A stretch of DNA of 64,000 nucleotides, from NCBI RefSeq assembly GCF_900110995.1, contig NZ_FOJF01000003.1, positions 1,054,001-1,118,000 of the forward strand. Reading direction: 5' to 3'. The position numbers were made by a program, and so were the translations under genes. This DNA is from Chitinophaga sp. YR573 (lineage in GTDB: Bacteria > Bacteroidota > Bacteroidia > Chitinophagales > Chitinophagaceae). The notes beneath the pieces were generated by a model. That model made no database searches. It saw nothing but the letters and a program-made list of their open reading frames with translations, and was not told the origin of the DNA. Numbering within the stretch: the stretch's first letter is position 1; each line of letters begins with the position of its first letter. Below, in pieces: positions 8,252-17,003 of this stretch.

Positions 8252-11200
8252 ATGAAAAAAATAACTGCTCTTATGAAAATGCTGTTATTGCTATTTGCTA
8301 TGGGTATATCCCAGGAAATAGTAGCCCAGCAATTCGTTCACCCGGGTATACCCTTCACTACAAGTGATCTGAACCTGTTAAAAACAAATATTAAAACAGA
8401 GCCCTGGTTATCCGTTTATAATTCATTTGCAAGCGATTCAAAGTCGCAGCTCAGCTATGCAATGCAGGGCCCTTTCGCTACAGTAGGACGTGCAGTGGAT
8501 ATAAACCGTGGACCATGGATGAATGATATGACAGCCGTCCACAATCTTGCTCTTATGTGGATCTTTACCGGCGATACTGCCTATGCTAAAAAAGCAACAG
8601 GCATATTGAATGCCTGGGCGTTAACGAATACCCAATGGACAGGAGACGAAATATTCCTTGACCTGGGAGATTATGCTGACATCTTTGTAACGGGAGCGGA
8701 CATACTGAAATCAACTTATCCGGGATGGACGGCTGAAAATACGGCCAATGTGAACAATTATTTTGCTAATGTGCTCTGGCCGAAACTGGATGTGCCCAAT
8801 CCTGTAAGAGGGCTTAATCAGGGTGCTCTCGAGCTGAAAGCAGCCGTGAGCATTGCTGCATTTCTGGATGATACCACCAAATGGAGACAGGCAATGGCAT
8901 CCTACCGGGGAGATGCAGGGGGAGGATTGGCGAACAGCCTTAGTAATGGAGAGGTAGGAGATGCCGGGCGTGATGAAGGGCATTGGGCCGGTCAGGCGGA
9001 AGCACTTGCATGGAGTGCTGAAGTGGCATGGAAACAGGGTGTAGACATGTTTAGTGAACTGGACAACCGGTTACTGGCAATTAGTGAATTGTATGCAAGA
9101 TTTCATACAGATACTACTGGTTTGAGATTCATCCCGTTTGGCGGCCCCTATTCAGCGTATAATGGATGGGGCTCGAATGGCACCGCCAAACGCCTGATCA
9201 GGACTTATAATATTATTGAAGGGGCTTACGCTATCCGGAAAGGCATTCCGGCTCCTTATACTGTTCAATTGCGGAATGTGGTGGGTGAAAACACCAGCAC
9301 TTTTCTTTACCGGAAAAGTGCTGACGCTTCTACCGCTACAGCCTTGCCGCCAATTATTCATCCTGTAGCGCAAGCTGTTACCAATCTAACCAATACGGAT
9401 ATTGGAAGTACCGGATTGGCAGGAAGTGCCAGTTATAACAATGGTAGCTGGACCGTCAAAGGAGCGGGCGCTGATATTCCTGTTCCGCCATTGACGGCTA
9501 AAGATGCCTATAATTTCGCCTTTCAGAAAGTTAGCGGGGATGCAGTGATCATTACCCGTGTAACATCGCTTGAAAATACGGATGCCGGGGCCAAAGCGGG
9601 TATTATGTTCAGAGAATCCTTAACGGATGATTCCAGATATGTAGGGTTATTTTTACGTGCAAGCGGGGGCGCTGTGGTTACCTGGCGTGGTGCTACTGCC
9701 TGGAATAAAACTGCCACCTCCTGGAACAATCCGCCAGGAGGATACCAGGATCATTATTTACCGGCCGTACCTTATTGGTTGAAACTGGAAAAATTAGGTA
9801 GCAGGATAACTGCTTTTCACTCGTTTGACGGAATCAGCTGGACCTGCATTTGTTCTGTGGAGATTGCCATGGCTAACTCCCTGTATGTTGGTTTATGCGT
9901 AACTTCTCACAATACATCAGTGCTGAACACTTCCGTTTTTACTGAAGTGGCTATTACGAATCCTTCACCCGCAGGATCTCCTGTGATCACCAGTGCAACT
10001 GCCGACACCACCACAATTGGTTCGGCCTTTCATTATGCGATCACTGCTTCAGCAACACCTACCAGCTTTAGTGCTACAGGTTTGCCCGCGGGGTTGGGTA
10101 TTGATTCTGCTAATGGTATAATTACAGGAACACCAACAGTTACCGGTACATTTACTGTAACATTGAACGCTACGAATGCAAGTGGTACAGGGTCTGCCAT
10201 CCTGATGCTGACAGTATTGAATAATGTTGCTCCGGCTGCGCCCGGACCGGTGACCGCTATTAAACAGAGCAACACCAGTATTCAGCTTTCCTGGACAGCG
10301 TCTGCTAACGCTACCAGCTATACGGTGAAGCGTGCAATGACTGCCGGAGGGCCTTACACGACTATCATGTCTGGTGTTACGGGAACATCTTATGTTGATG
10401 CCAGCGCTTATCCCGGTCCTAATTACTATATCGTTACAGCCCTGACGGGTTCTCTGGAAAGTATTGTTTCGAATGAAGTTTCGGTGAAGTTACCTCCGTC
10501 AGTACCTTCAATACCTGCCGTGATCAACCTGAATAACCAGGTGAATCTGAGCTGGCCTGTTGCTATTGGAGCAGCAACTTATAATATTAAACGGGGTACT
10601 GCTAGTGGTGGTCCTTATGCTACCATTGCTACAGGAGTAACTGATACATTATACACGGACCTGGGATTAACGAACGGAGCATATTACTACTATGTAATTT
10701 CTGCTGAGGAAGAAGGACTTGAAAGTACTAATTCTGTTGAAGCACTGGCAGTACCGGGATCTTCTTCCGGTAGCTGGAGCACCACGGCGGCAACGGGTAA
10801 CTGGAGTACAGGGACGAATTGGGTGAGTGGAACAGCGCCTGTTACTCCGGCGTTAATCACCTTCAATAGTTCTACCACCGACACTTTGCAAAATGATATT
10901 GCCGGACTGGAAATTTCGCGGATGCAGTTTAATGCCGGTGCTGATCCCTTTACAATAAGAGGGAATGCAATTACGCTTGGCAATGATATTACGAACAACG
11001 CTGTTAACGCACAAGTCATTAATCTTCCTGTAACGTTGAACAGGGCTTCGGCTATTAATGCGAATACAGGCGATATTACACTGGGTGGTATTATCAGTGG
11101 TAGTGGCAGCCTTGTTAAAAGCGGACCGGCAATGGTTACGCTTACAGGGGCTAATACGTGGACCGGCGGCATTACTGTTAATGGTGGTGGTGCGGGAGGC

Positions 11201-14200
11201 TGGCCGCCCACTTATATATTCGCCATTGGGGGTATAGGCACAGGTGCTGTTGGAGCGCCGTTATCAGGACCAGTAGGTACGGGTGCGGTAGTGCTGAATG
11301 GTGGTTCATTGATGAACAGCGGCAGTGCGGTTATCTATAACGACGTTATCGTAAAAGATAGTGTAAAGAGTTATCTCTATAGCCAGGCAGGAGCTTTAAC
11401 GCTGGCAGGAAGATTGCTGGGTAGCGGCACTCTTGAACACGATGGCAATAGTACGAATGGTTTGCAATTAAACGGGGATAACAGCCAGTTCACTGGTACG
11501 TTTATCTCCATAAACAGAAGCTCCAATCATCGTATCCGTTTTAATACTGCAGCAGCTGGCAGTGCTAAAGCAAACTGGGTATTCAATAATGGATTTACAG
11601 ACGGACAGGGCTTTACTTTTACTGATACCATTCATTTTGGGTCTATGTCTGGCAGCGGGCAGTTGCGCAGGGATAACGGAACTCCTGTTATCAGTATCGG
11701 GGCATTGAATACCAACACAACTTTCAGCGGTGTAATTACGGGGGCACTTACTATTGTTAAAGAGGGTACAGGCATATTCCGGTTCACCGGTAACAATAAC
11801 TATACAGGTACAACCACTGTTACTGCGGGTACCTTACTATTGGATAGCGTAGGGCAGATCAGCAGTGTTACTACTGTTAACGGGGGCACTATTGGTGGTA
11901 TAGGTACCTGTAACGCTGCATTGACCATTGGTACGGGTGGAACACTAGCTCCAGGTAGCCAGGGTGTAGGTACATTTACCACAACAGGTTTACTGACTAT
12001 GCAGCCGGACGCGACTTACAGTGTTGAGCTGAACACAAACCAGGGTAAGGGCGATAAAGTAGTTGCCAACAGTGTAAATCTTAACAATCCCCGGTTATTG
12101 TTTACGCTTATCAGTGCAGATTCATTACCCTTAGGAACTTCCTTTACTATTATTGATAATACAGGAAGCGCCGCTGTAACAGGCATTTTTAATGGTTTGC
12201 CGGAACTGGCGCCGGTTACGATCGGCAGCTTCAATTTCCGTATTACGTACAAAGGCGGGACCGGCAATGATATCCTGTTGCTGGACGACCGTACTACGCC
12301 TGCAATGATCACCAGTGCCGATACTGCCACAGTATTGATTGGTAAGCCTTTTAACTATACTATTACGGCTATCAAATCACCTGTCAGTTTCCATGCTACA
12401 GGGCTGCCTGCCGGCTTGAGTATAGATACCAGTACCGGCGTCATATCCGGTACAGCTACAGTGGCAGGTACTTTCCCTGTTACATTAAGTGCAACTAGCA
12501 CCATTGGTACCGGAACGGCTACACTCAAACTAACGGTGCTGAGTAACATTGTTGCTGGTCTTATTGTTGCCGCTGGTGATGGAAAGAATATTATTGAATG
12601 GGAGGCTATCCAAAACCTGAGCTATCATGTAAAACGTTCGCTTAGTCCGGATAGTGCTTATACTGTTATCGCAAACGTCGCTACCACCAGGTATACCGAT
12701 ACAACTGTTACTAACGGGAACACCTATTATTATGTGGTAGCTTCTACGGATACTGTTACAGAAAACCCTAACAGCGATGCTGTGGTGGCGAGGCCCAATG
12801 CAGGGCAATACGGTTACTGGAAGTATGATGAATCAAGTGGTATACGGGGAATTGACGGATGGGGAGCTAATCATGCTACTTTAGCAGCCACAGCTACACG
12901 CAGTACCGGTTATGCCGGTCAGGCGCTGAAACTGAATGGTACGGCTACGGCTTACGCATCTCTGCCAACAGGTCTGGTAAGTACTTTGAATGATTTTACG
13001 ATCACTGCCTGGGTAAGCATGGATGCACTATCCAACTGGATGCGGGTCTTTGACCTTGGTACAGGCACCAGTAAATACCTGTTCCTGACGGTGCAGGGAG
13101 GTACTGCATCCGGTAAATCAATCATACGTTATGCTATTAAGAATGGTGGTGCAGAGCAGACTGTCTCTTACAATTATACTTTGCCACTGAATACCTGGAC
13201 GCATTTTGCCGTGACCCAGTCAGGAAATACCTGCAGTCTTTATATCAACGGGGTGCTGGTAGCGTCAAATACCAGTGTCACCATTAAGCCTGCTACGCTG
13301 GGAAGTACTAACCAGAACTATATCGGGAAATCACAGTATACTGCTGATCCGATGTTTAAAGGGGCGATAGATGAGTTTAAGATTTACAACAGGGCTTTAA
13401 GTGCTGCTGAAATAGGAGGGGCATTGAAGGTAGAGCAGGTAATAACATTTGCTGCTATTGATAAGAAGATAGCTGGTGACTCTGATTTTAATGTGGTGGC
13501 CACTGCTTCTTCCGGTCTTCCTGTAAACTTTAGCAGCAGCAATGAACAGGTGGCTACGGTAACAAATGGTGTGGTGCATCTGCTAAAAGCCGGTAGTGCT
13601 GTTATTACAGCTATCCAGGTGGGTGATACTACTCATAAACCTGCCACTTATCCGCAGACATTAAATGTGCTTCCGCTTCATCTGAAAGTGATGCATAGTG
13701 ATGGGTCTTCCGCTAACAACAGTATCCGGCCTTACCTCAAAATTGTGAATGAGGATACGGTATCCGTTGCTTATAAAGAATTGACTGCCCGTTACTGGTT
13801 TACTGCTGAGAATTTCGCAGGTATAAATACCTGGATTGATTATGCAACACTTGGGAGCCATGTGAAGATGAACTATGTAGCATTGGATGCACCAAGGACA
13901 GGCGCTTTCGGTTATGTTGAATATAGCTTTGATACTACAGCAGGTTTCGTTTCCGCTGGTAGTAATTCCGGTGTTATTCAATCAAGAATGGCTAATAAAG
14001 ACTGGTCAATCCTGCTGGAAACAGACGATTATTCTTATGCTGCTAATCAAACTTATACAAGCAATAGTCACATTACCTTATATCGTAATGGTCGGCTTAT
14101 ATGGGGTGAAGAACCGGCCGTAGCCACACCGGTACTGAGTTTGAAAGCCTATATGCAGTCCATCAGTAGTGCACAGAACACCATCAGTACTTACCTGAAA

Positions 14201-14863
14201 ATAAATAATGAAGGGAATGTGCCGGTGGCTTATGAAGATGTATCGGTCCGCTATTGGTTTACGGCAGAAGATACCTCCGCTTTAAACTACTGGATAGATT
14301 ATGCTGGATTAGGTGCTTATAATATTAATGGCCGGTTTGAACGGTTAAACCCAATAGCTGATGGAGCAGATACTTATTTTGAATTAAAGGTGAAACCTGC
14401 TGCAGGTATATTGTATCCATTGAGCAACACAGGGAATATTCAATACAGGATTTCCAAAGTGAACTGGTCAGGTTTTGTACAAACAAATGATTACTCTTAC
14501 CTGCCTTTGTCTTCATTTGGAGAGAATGCTCATGTTACGGTTTACTATAAAGGAGAATTGATATATGGAACGGAACCAGCCGTTAATGGTACTGCTACAC
14601 GTGTTGCTGTAAAAAGTGATGTGCCAAAAGCGTTGATAAAGATGTATCCTAACCCGGTGGCAGATGTATTGATCATACAAATCGACAAGGTCGCAGATAA
14701 TGCTGTTGTGCATGTGTTTAATAACAACGGTGTTATAGTGCATACACAGCGGTTAACGAATGCAATCAATACAGTTGACGTGAAGAATTGGGTACAGGGA
14801 GTGTATTATGTGAAAATTAAAAATGGTGATGCTGTCACTACTGAAAAAGTAATTAAACAATAA
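8252..14863 (+). CDS. Giant modular secreted protein with alginate-lyase-like domain, two CBM3-like domains and T9SS tail
   Basis: About 2200 residues. The ATG at 8252 is preferred over ATGs at 8225/8228 because it gives a normal signal peptide (MKKITALMKMLLLLFAMG...). Rough order in residues: alginate-lyase-like alpha-toroid (30-340, with GRDEGHWAGQAEALAW), a concanavalin-like domain (370-570), a putative Ig domain (575-655), two fibronectin III domains (655-840), an autotransporter-type beta-strand repeat region (930-1240), a second Ig domain (1350-1430), a further FN3-like segment, a LamG-like domain (1520-1720), a bacterial Ig-like domain, two CBM3-like domains (about 1810-1950 and 1965-2100, both with the RYWFTAE block) and a type A T9SS sorting domain (2120-end). 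It probably cleaves an acidic polysaccharide at the surface or outside the cell; the exact substrate is not evident. It is the third gene of the PUL operon. Confidence 0.88.
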   Translation: MKKITALMKMLLLLFAMGISQEIVAQQFVHPGIPFTTSDLNLLKTNIKTEPWLSVYNSFASDSKSQLSYAMQGPFATVGRAVDINRGPWMNDMTAVHNLALMWIFTGDTAYAKKATGILNAWALTNTQWTGDEIFLDLGDYADIFVTGADILKSTYPGWTAENTANVNNYFANVLWPKLDVPNPVRGLNQGALELKAAVSIAAFLDDTTKWRQAMASYRGDAGGGLANSLSNGEVGDAGRDEGHWAGQAEALAWSAEVAWKQGVDMFSELDNRLLAISELYARFHTDTTGLRFIPFGGPYSAYNGWGSNGTAKRLIRTYNIIEGAYAIRKGIPAPYTVQLRNVVGENTSTFLYRKSADASTATALPPIIHPVAQAVTNLTNTDIGSTGLAGSASYNNGSWTVKGAGADIPVPPLTAKDAYNFAFQKVSGDAVIITRVTSLENTDAGAKAGIMFRESLTDDSRYVGLFLRASGGAVVTWRGATAWNKTATSWNNPPGGYQDHYLPAVPYWLKLEKLGSRITAFHSFDGISWTCICSVEIAMANSLYVGLCVTSHNTSVLNTSVFTEVAITNPSPAGSPVITSATADTTTIGSAFHYAITASATPTSFSATGLPAGLGIDSANGIITGTPTVTGTFTVTLNATNASGTGSAILMLTVLNNVAPAAPGPVTAIKQSNTSIQLSWTASANATSYTVKRAMTAGGPYTTIMSGVTGTSYVDASAYPGPNYYIVTALTGSLESIVSNEVSVKLPPSVPSIPAVINLNNQVNLSWPVAIGAATYNIKRGTASGGPYATIATGVTDTLYTDLGLTNGAYYYYVISAEEEGLESTNSVEALAVPGSSSGSWSTTAATGNWSTGTNWVSGTAPVTPALITFNSSTTDTLQNDIAGLEISRMQFNAGADPFTIRGNAITLGNDITNNAVNAQVINLPVTLNRASAINANTGDITLGGIISGSGSLVKSGPAMVTLTGANTWTGGITVNGGGAGGWPPTYIFAIGGIGTGAVGAPLSGPVGTGAVVLNGGSLMNSGSAVIYNDVIVKDSVKSYLYSQAGALTLAGRLLGSGTLEHDGNSTNGLQLNGDNSQFTGTFISINRSSNHRIRFNTAAAGSAKANWVFNNGFTDGQGFTFTDTIHFGSMSGSGQLRRDNGTPVISIGALNTNTTFSGVITGALTIVKEGTGIFRFTGNNNYTGTTTVTAGTLLLDSVGQISSVTTVNGGTIGGIGTCNAALTIGTGGTLAPGSQGVGTFTTTGLLTMQPDATYSVELNTNQGKGDKVVANSVNLNNPRLLFTLISADSLPLGTSFTIIDNTGSAAVTGIFNGLPELAPVTIGSFNFRITYKGGTGNDILLLDDRTTPAMITSADTATVLIGKPFNYTITAIKSPVSFHATGLPAGLSIDTSTGVISGTATVAGTFPVTLSATSTIGTGTATLKLTVLSNIVAGLIVAAGDGKNIIEWEAIQNLSYHVKRSLSPDSAYTVIANVATTRYTDTTVTNGNTYYYVVASTDTVTENPNSDAVVARPNAGQYGYWKYDESSGIRGIDGWGANHATLAATATRSTGYAGQALKLNGTATAYASLPTGLVSTLNDFTITAWVSMDALSNWMRVFDLGTGTSKYLFLTVQGGTASGKSIIRYAIKNGGAEQTVSYNYTLPLNTWTHFAVTQSGNTCSLYINGVLVASNTSVTIKPATLGSTNQNYIGKSQYTADPMFKGAIDEFKIYNRALSAAEIGGALKVEQVITFAAIDKKIAGDSDFNVVATASSGLPVNFSSSNEQVATVTNGVVHLLKAGSAVITAIQVGDTTHKPATYPQTLNVLPLHLKVMHSDGSSANNSIRPYLKIVNEDTVSVAYKELTARYWFTAENFAGINTWIDYATLGSHVKMNYVALDAPRTGAFGYVEYSFDTTAGFVSAGSNSGVIQSRMANKDWSILLETDDYSYAANQTYTSNSHITLYRNGRLIWGEEPAVATPVLSLKAYMQSISSAQNTISTYLKINNEGNVPVAYEDVSVRYWFTAEDTSALNYWIDYAGLGAYNINGRFERLNPIADGADTYFELKVKPAAGILYPLSNTGNIQYRISKVNWSGFVQTNDYSYLPLSSFGENAHVTVYYKGELIYGTEPAVNGTATRVAVKSDVPKALIKMYPNPVADVLIIQIDKVADNAVVHVFNNNGVIVHTQRLTNAINTVDVKNWVQGVYYVKIKNGDAVTTEKVIKQ

Positions 14864-14891
14864 TTTTTATAGAGATAGGAACAATCGAAAA

Positions 14892-14915
14892 AGGAAGGAG
14901 TTTTTACTCCTTCCT
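14892..14915 (+). terminator. Hairpin between the lyase and GH97 genes
   Basis: AGGAAGGAGT (14892-14901) pairs perfectly with ACTCCTTCCT (14906-14915) across a TTTT loop, 29 nt after the lyase stop and before the GH97 start at 14949. No long T run follows, so it may attenuate or stabilise the upstream message rather than stop transcription fully. Confidence 0.55.
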
Positions 14916-14948
14916 CATTTCCGAAGAAACAAAAAAGCAGCCTGGAAA

Positions 14949-16829
14949 ATGATTAAATACTTATGCTATACATTATTGTTATTAACGGCAGGAATAACGG
15001 CTATTGCACAGAATATATTAAAGGATACGAGGGTAACGCTTCAATCTCCGGATAAGCGTATTACCCTTCAGTTCTACCAGAAACAAATGGCGCCGGGGAA
15101 AAAACAAATGTATTACCAGGTGTCTTTTAAAAACAGGACGGTCATCCATGAATCGGTTCTTGATATCCAACTGGATAATCATCTTTCGGAGCAGGCAATG
15201 GCTTTAAAGGTTGACAGGCATAAAAAGTGGTGCGAGAACCTGTTGATAAAACAGATTATAACTGCTTCCGTAGATACTTCCTGGCAGCCATTATATGGAG
15301 AGCGGAGCATCATCCGGGATCATTATAATGCAGCTACTGTTGAAATGGTAAAGGATGATTATCCGATCTATTCAATGCGGATAGAGATACGGGTATATAA
15401 CGAAGGCACTGCTATTCGTTATGTATTTCCGGAAAATGAGCGGGGAACTTATTACAGGATAACAAATGAAAATACAGAATTTTGTTTGCCTGAAGGTACC
15501 CTGGCCTGGTATGCATCCTGGGCACAGGCTCCATACAGGCTATTGCCGCTCAATAACTGGCCGGATGAAAGTGAGCGGCCGCTCACCCTGCAACTTCCGG
15601 GTAATATATATGCCTGCCTGACAGAAGCCCGGATGGTTGATTATGCCCGTACTAAATTTAAGCTTACCAGGCGTAATACTATTGTTACAAGCATGTATAC
15701 ACCGGCTGATCTGATCTCTCCTTTTGGAACGCCATGGAGGGTAATTATGATTGCTGATAAACCCGGGGACCTGATAGTCAACAACGATATCATCCTTAAC
15801 CTGAATGATCCTTCAAGGATCAAAGATCCTGACTGGATCCGGCCTGGTAAAATAATGAGGGTGATGACACAAACGACAGCTGCCGCAAAAGAAAATATAG
15901 ATTTTGCGGTGAGACATCATCTGCAATATATTCTCTTCGACTGGAAATGGTATGGTCCTTCTTTTACATTCAACTCTGATGCTACAAAGGTGGCCATTCC
16001 TGATTTTGATTTGCCCGGAATTATACAATACGGAAAGGAAAGGGGAGTAGGAGTATGGCTGTATGTAAATCTGCAGGGATTGTATGCACAGTCGGATTCA
16101 TTGTTCTCCATATATAAACAATGGGGAGTAAAAGGTGTCAAATTCGGATTTGTACAAACAGGGTCTCATCGCTGGACCACCTGGCTGGAAGACATGTTAA
16201 GGAAAACAGCCGAAAATCAGATCATGATGAATGTACATGACGACTGGCGCCCTACGGGTGAACAGAGAACATGGCCTAACCTCATGACGGCTGAAGGTAT
16301 CCGGGGAAATGAAGAAATGCCGGATGCTACTCATAATACAGTTTTACCTTTTACCCGTTATATAGCAGGTGCGGCTGACTATACCATTTGTTATTATGAT
16401 CAGCGAATCAAAACCACTCATGCCCATCAGCTGGCATTAGCAGCTATCTACTATAGTCCGTTGCAAACATTATACTGGTATGATGAACCCGCTGACAGCC
16501 ACAATGAGCCGGAACTGGAATTCTGGGACCATATTCCCGTTACCTGGGATGAAACGAATGTTTTACAGGGCAGTCCGGGACAATACATTGCTACTGCCAG
16601 GCGAAAGGGTGAGGAGTGGTTTATGGGAATTATCACAAATAATAAAGCAAGGACCATGCAGATAAGCTTTCGGTTTCTTCCTGCAGGGAAAAAGTTTATT
16701 GCAAAAATATATGGGGATGATACAGCTACTAAAGTGAGTGTGGTGGAAAAGAGGATAGATGCAACAACAGTATTGGATGTAAAACTTATTGCATCCGGTG
16801 GCCAGGCTATCTGGATCAGACCGGAATAA
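14949..16829 (+). CDS. Glycoside hydrolase family 97 enzyme
   Basis: 626 residues, the usual length of GH97 (SusB-like) enzymes. A signal peptide (1-20, ending IAQ) is followed by the N-terminal beta-sandwich (about 25-290), the catalytic (beta/alpha)8 barrel (about 290-530; blocks ILFDWKWYG, GVWLYVNLQG, VKFGFVQ, HDDWRPTGEQRTWPN, AEGIRGNEE) and a C-terminal sandwich (MGIITNNKARTM). It would remove alpha-linked glucose or galactose in the periplasm. From memory of the family, retaining members carry an Asp on strand 5 where SusB-type inverting members have Gly; VKFGFVQ has Gly, which favours an inverting enzyme. That alignment was done by eye. The acidic pair HDD occupies the region of another base candidate and should be checked. 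Same strand and locus as SusC/SusD. Confidence 0.9.
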   Translation: MIKYLCYTLLLLTAGITAIAQNILKDTRVTLQSPDKRITLQFYQKQMAPGKKQMYYQVSFKNRTVIHESVLDIQLDNHLSEQAMALKVDRHKKWCENLLIKQIITASVDTSWQPLYGERSIIRDHYNAATVEMVKDDYPIYSMRIEIRVYNEGTAIRYVFPENERGTYYRITNENTEFCLPEGTLAWYASWAQAPYRLLPLNNWPDESERPLTLQLPGNIYACLTEARMVDYARTKFKLTRRNTIVTSMYTPADLISPFGTPWRVIMIADKPGDLIVNNDIILNLNDPSRIKDPDWIRPGKIMRVMTQTTAAAKENIDFAVRHHLQYILFDWKWYGPSFTFNSDATKVAIPDFDLPGIIQYGKERGVGVWLYVNLQGLYAQSDSLFSIYKQWGVKGVKFGFVQTGSHRWTTWLEDMLRKTAENQIMMNVHDDWRPTGEQRTWPNLMTAEGIRGNEEMPDATHNTVLPFTRYIAGAADYTICYYDQRIKTTHAHQLALAAIYYSPLQTLYWYDEPADSHNEPELEFWDHIPVTWDETNVLQGSPGQYIATARRKGEEWFMGIITNNKARTMQISFRFLPAGKKFIAKIYGDDTATKVSVVEKRIDATTVLDVKLIASGGQAIWIRPE

Positions 16830-16870
16830 TATAGGGTGCAGGGCTTCGCCCCTTTGATTTATTTTGACAG

Positions 16871-16937
16871 CGTAGATTGCCAGTTGTTATTTATGATCAA
16901 TAACAATCTGGCACGAAGATTATGCAATCAAACTGAG
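16871..16937. repeat. Palindromic interspersed element, copy 1
   Basis: The sequence starting CGTAGATTGCCAGTTGTTAT folds onto AATAACAATCTGGCACGAAG, with GATC near the centre, and ends in ATCAAACTGAG. The same outer and inner words recur at 32466-32657, where the two arms are pulled apart. It lies between the GH97 stop and the start of the hybrid regulator. No transposase gene is attached. Confidence 0.65.
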
Positions 16938-17003
16938 TCACTATCAACCTTTTTTTATTCGGAAATATCAGCGGGATTTATTAGTTTCCTACTTTATAGC
17001 GTT

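Noticed and set aside
10690-11211. Minus-strand open frame (173 codons) inside the giant lyase gene
   Set aside because: Pro/Val/Leu-rich low-complexity product opposite the Gly/Thr-rich repeats; an antisense artefact.
16836-17003. Extended N-terminus of the HTCS protein from the ATG at 16836
   Set aside because: It would translate the palindromic repeat element; the ATG at 17004 gives a normal membrane-targeting start.
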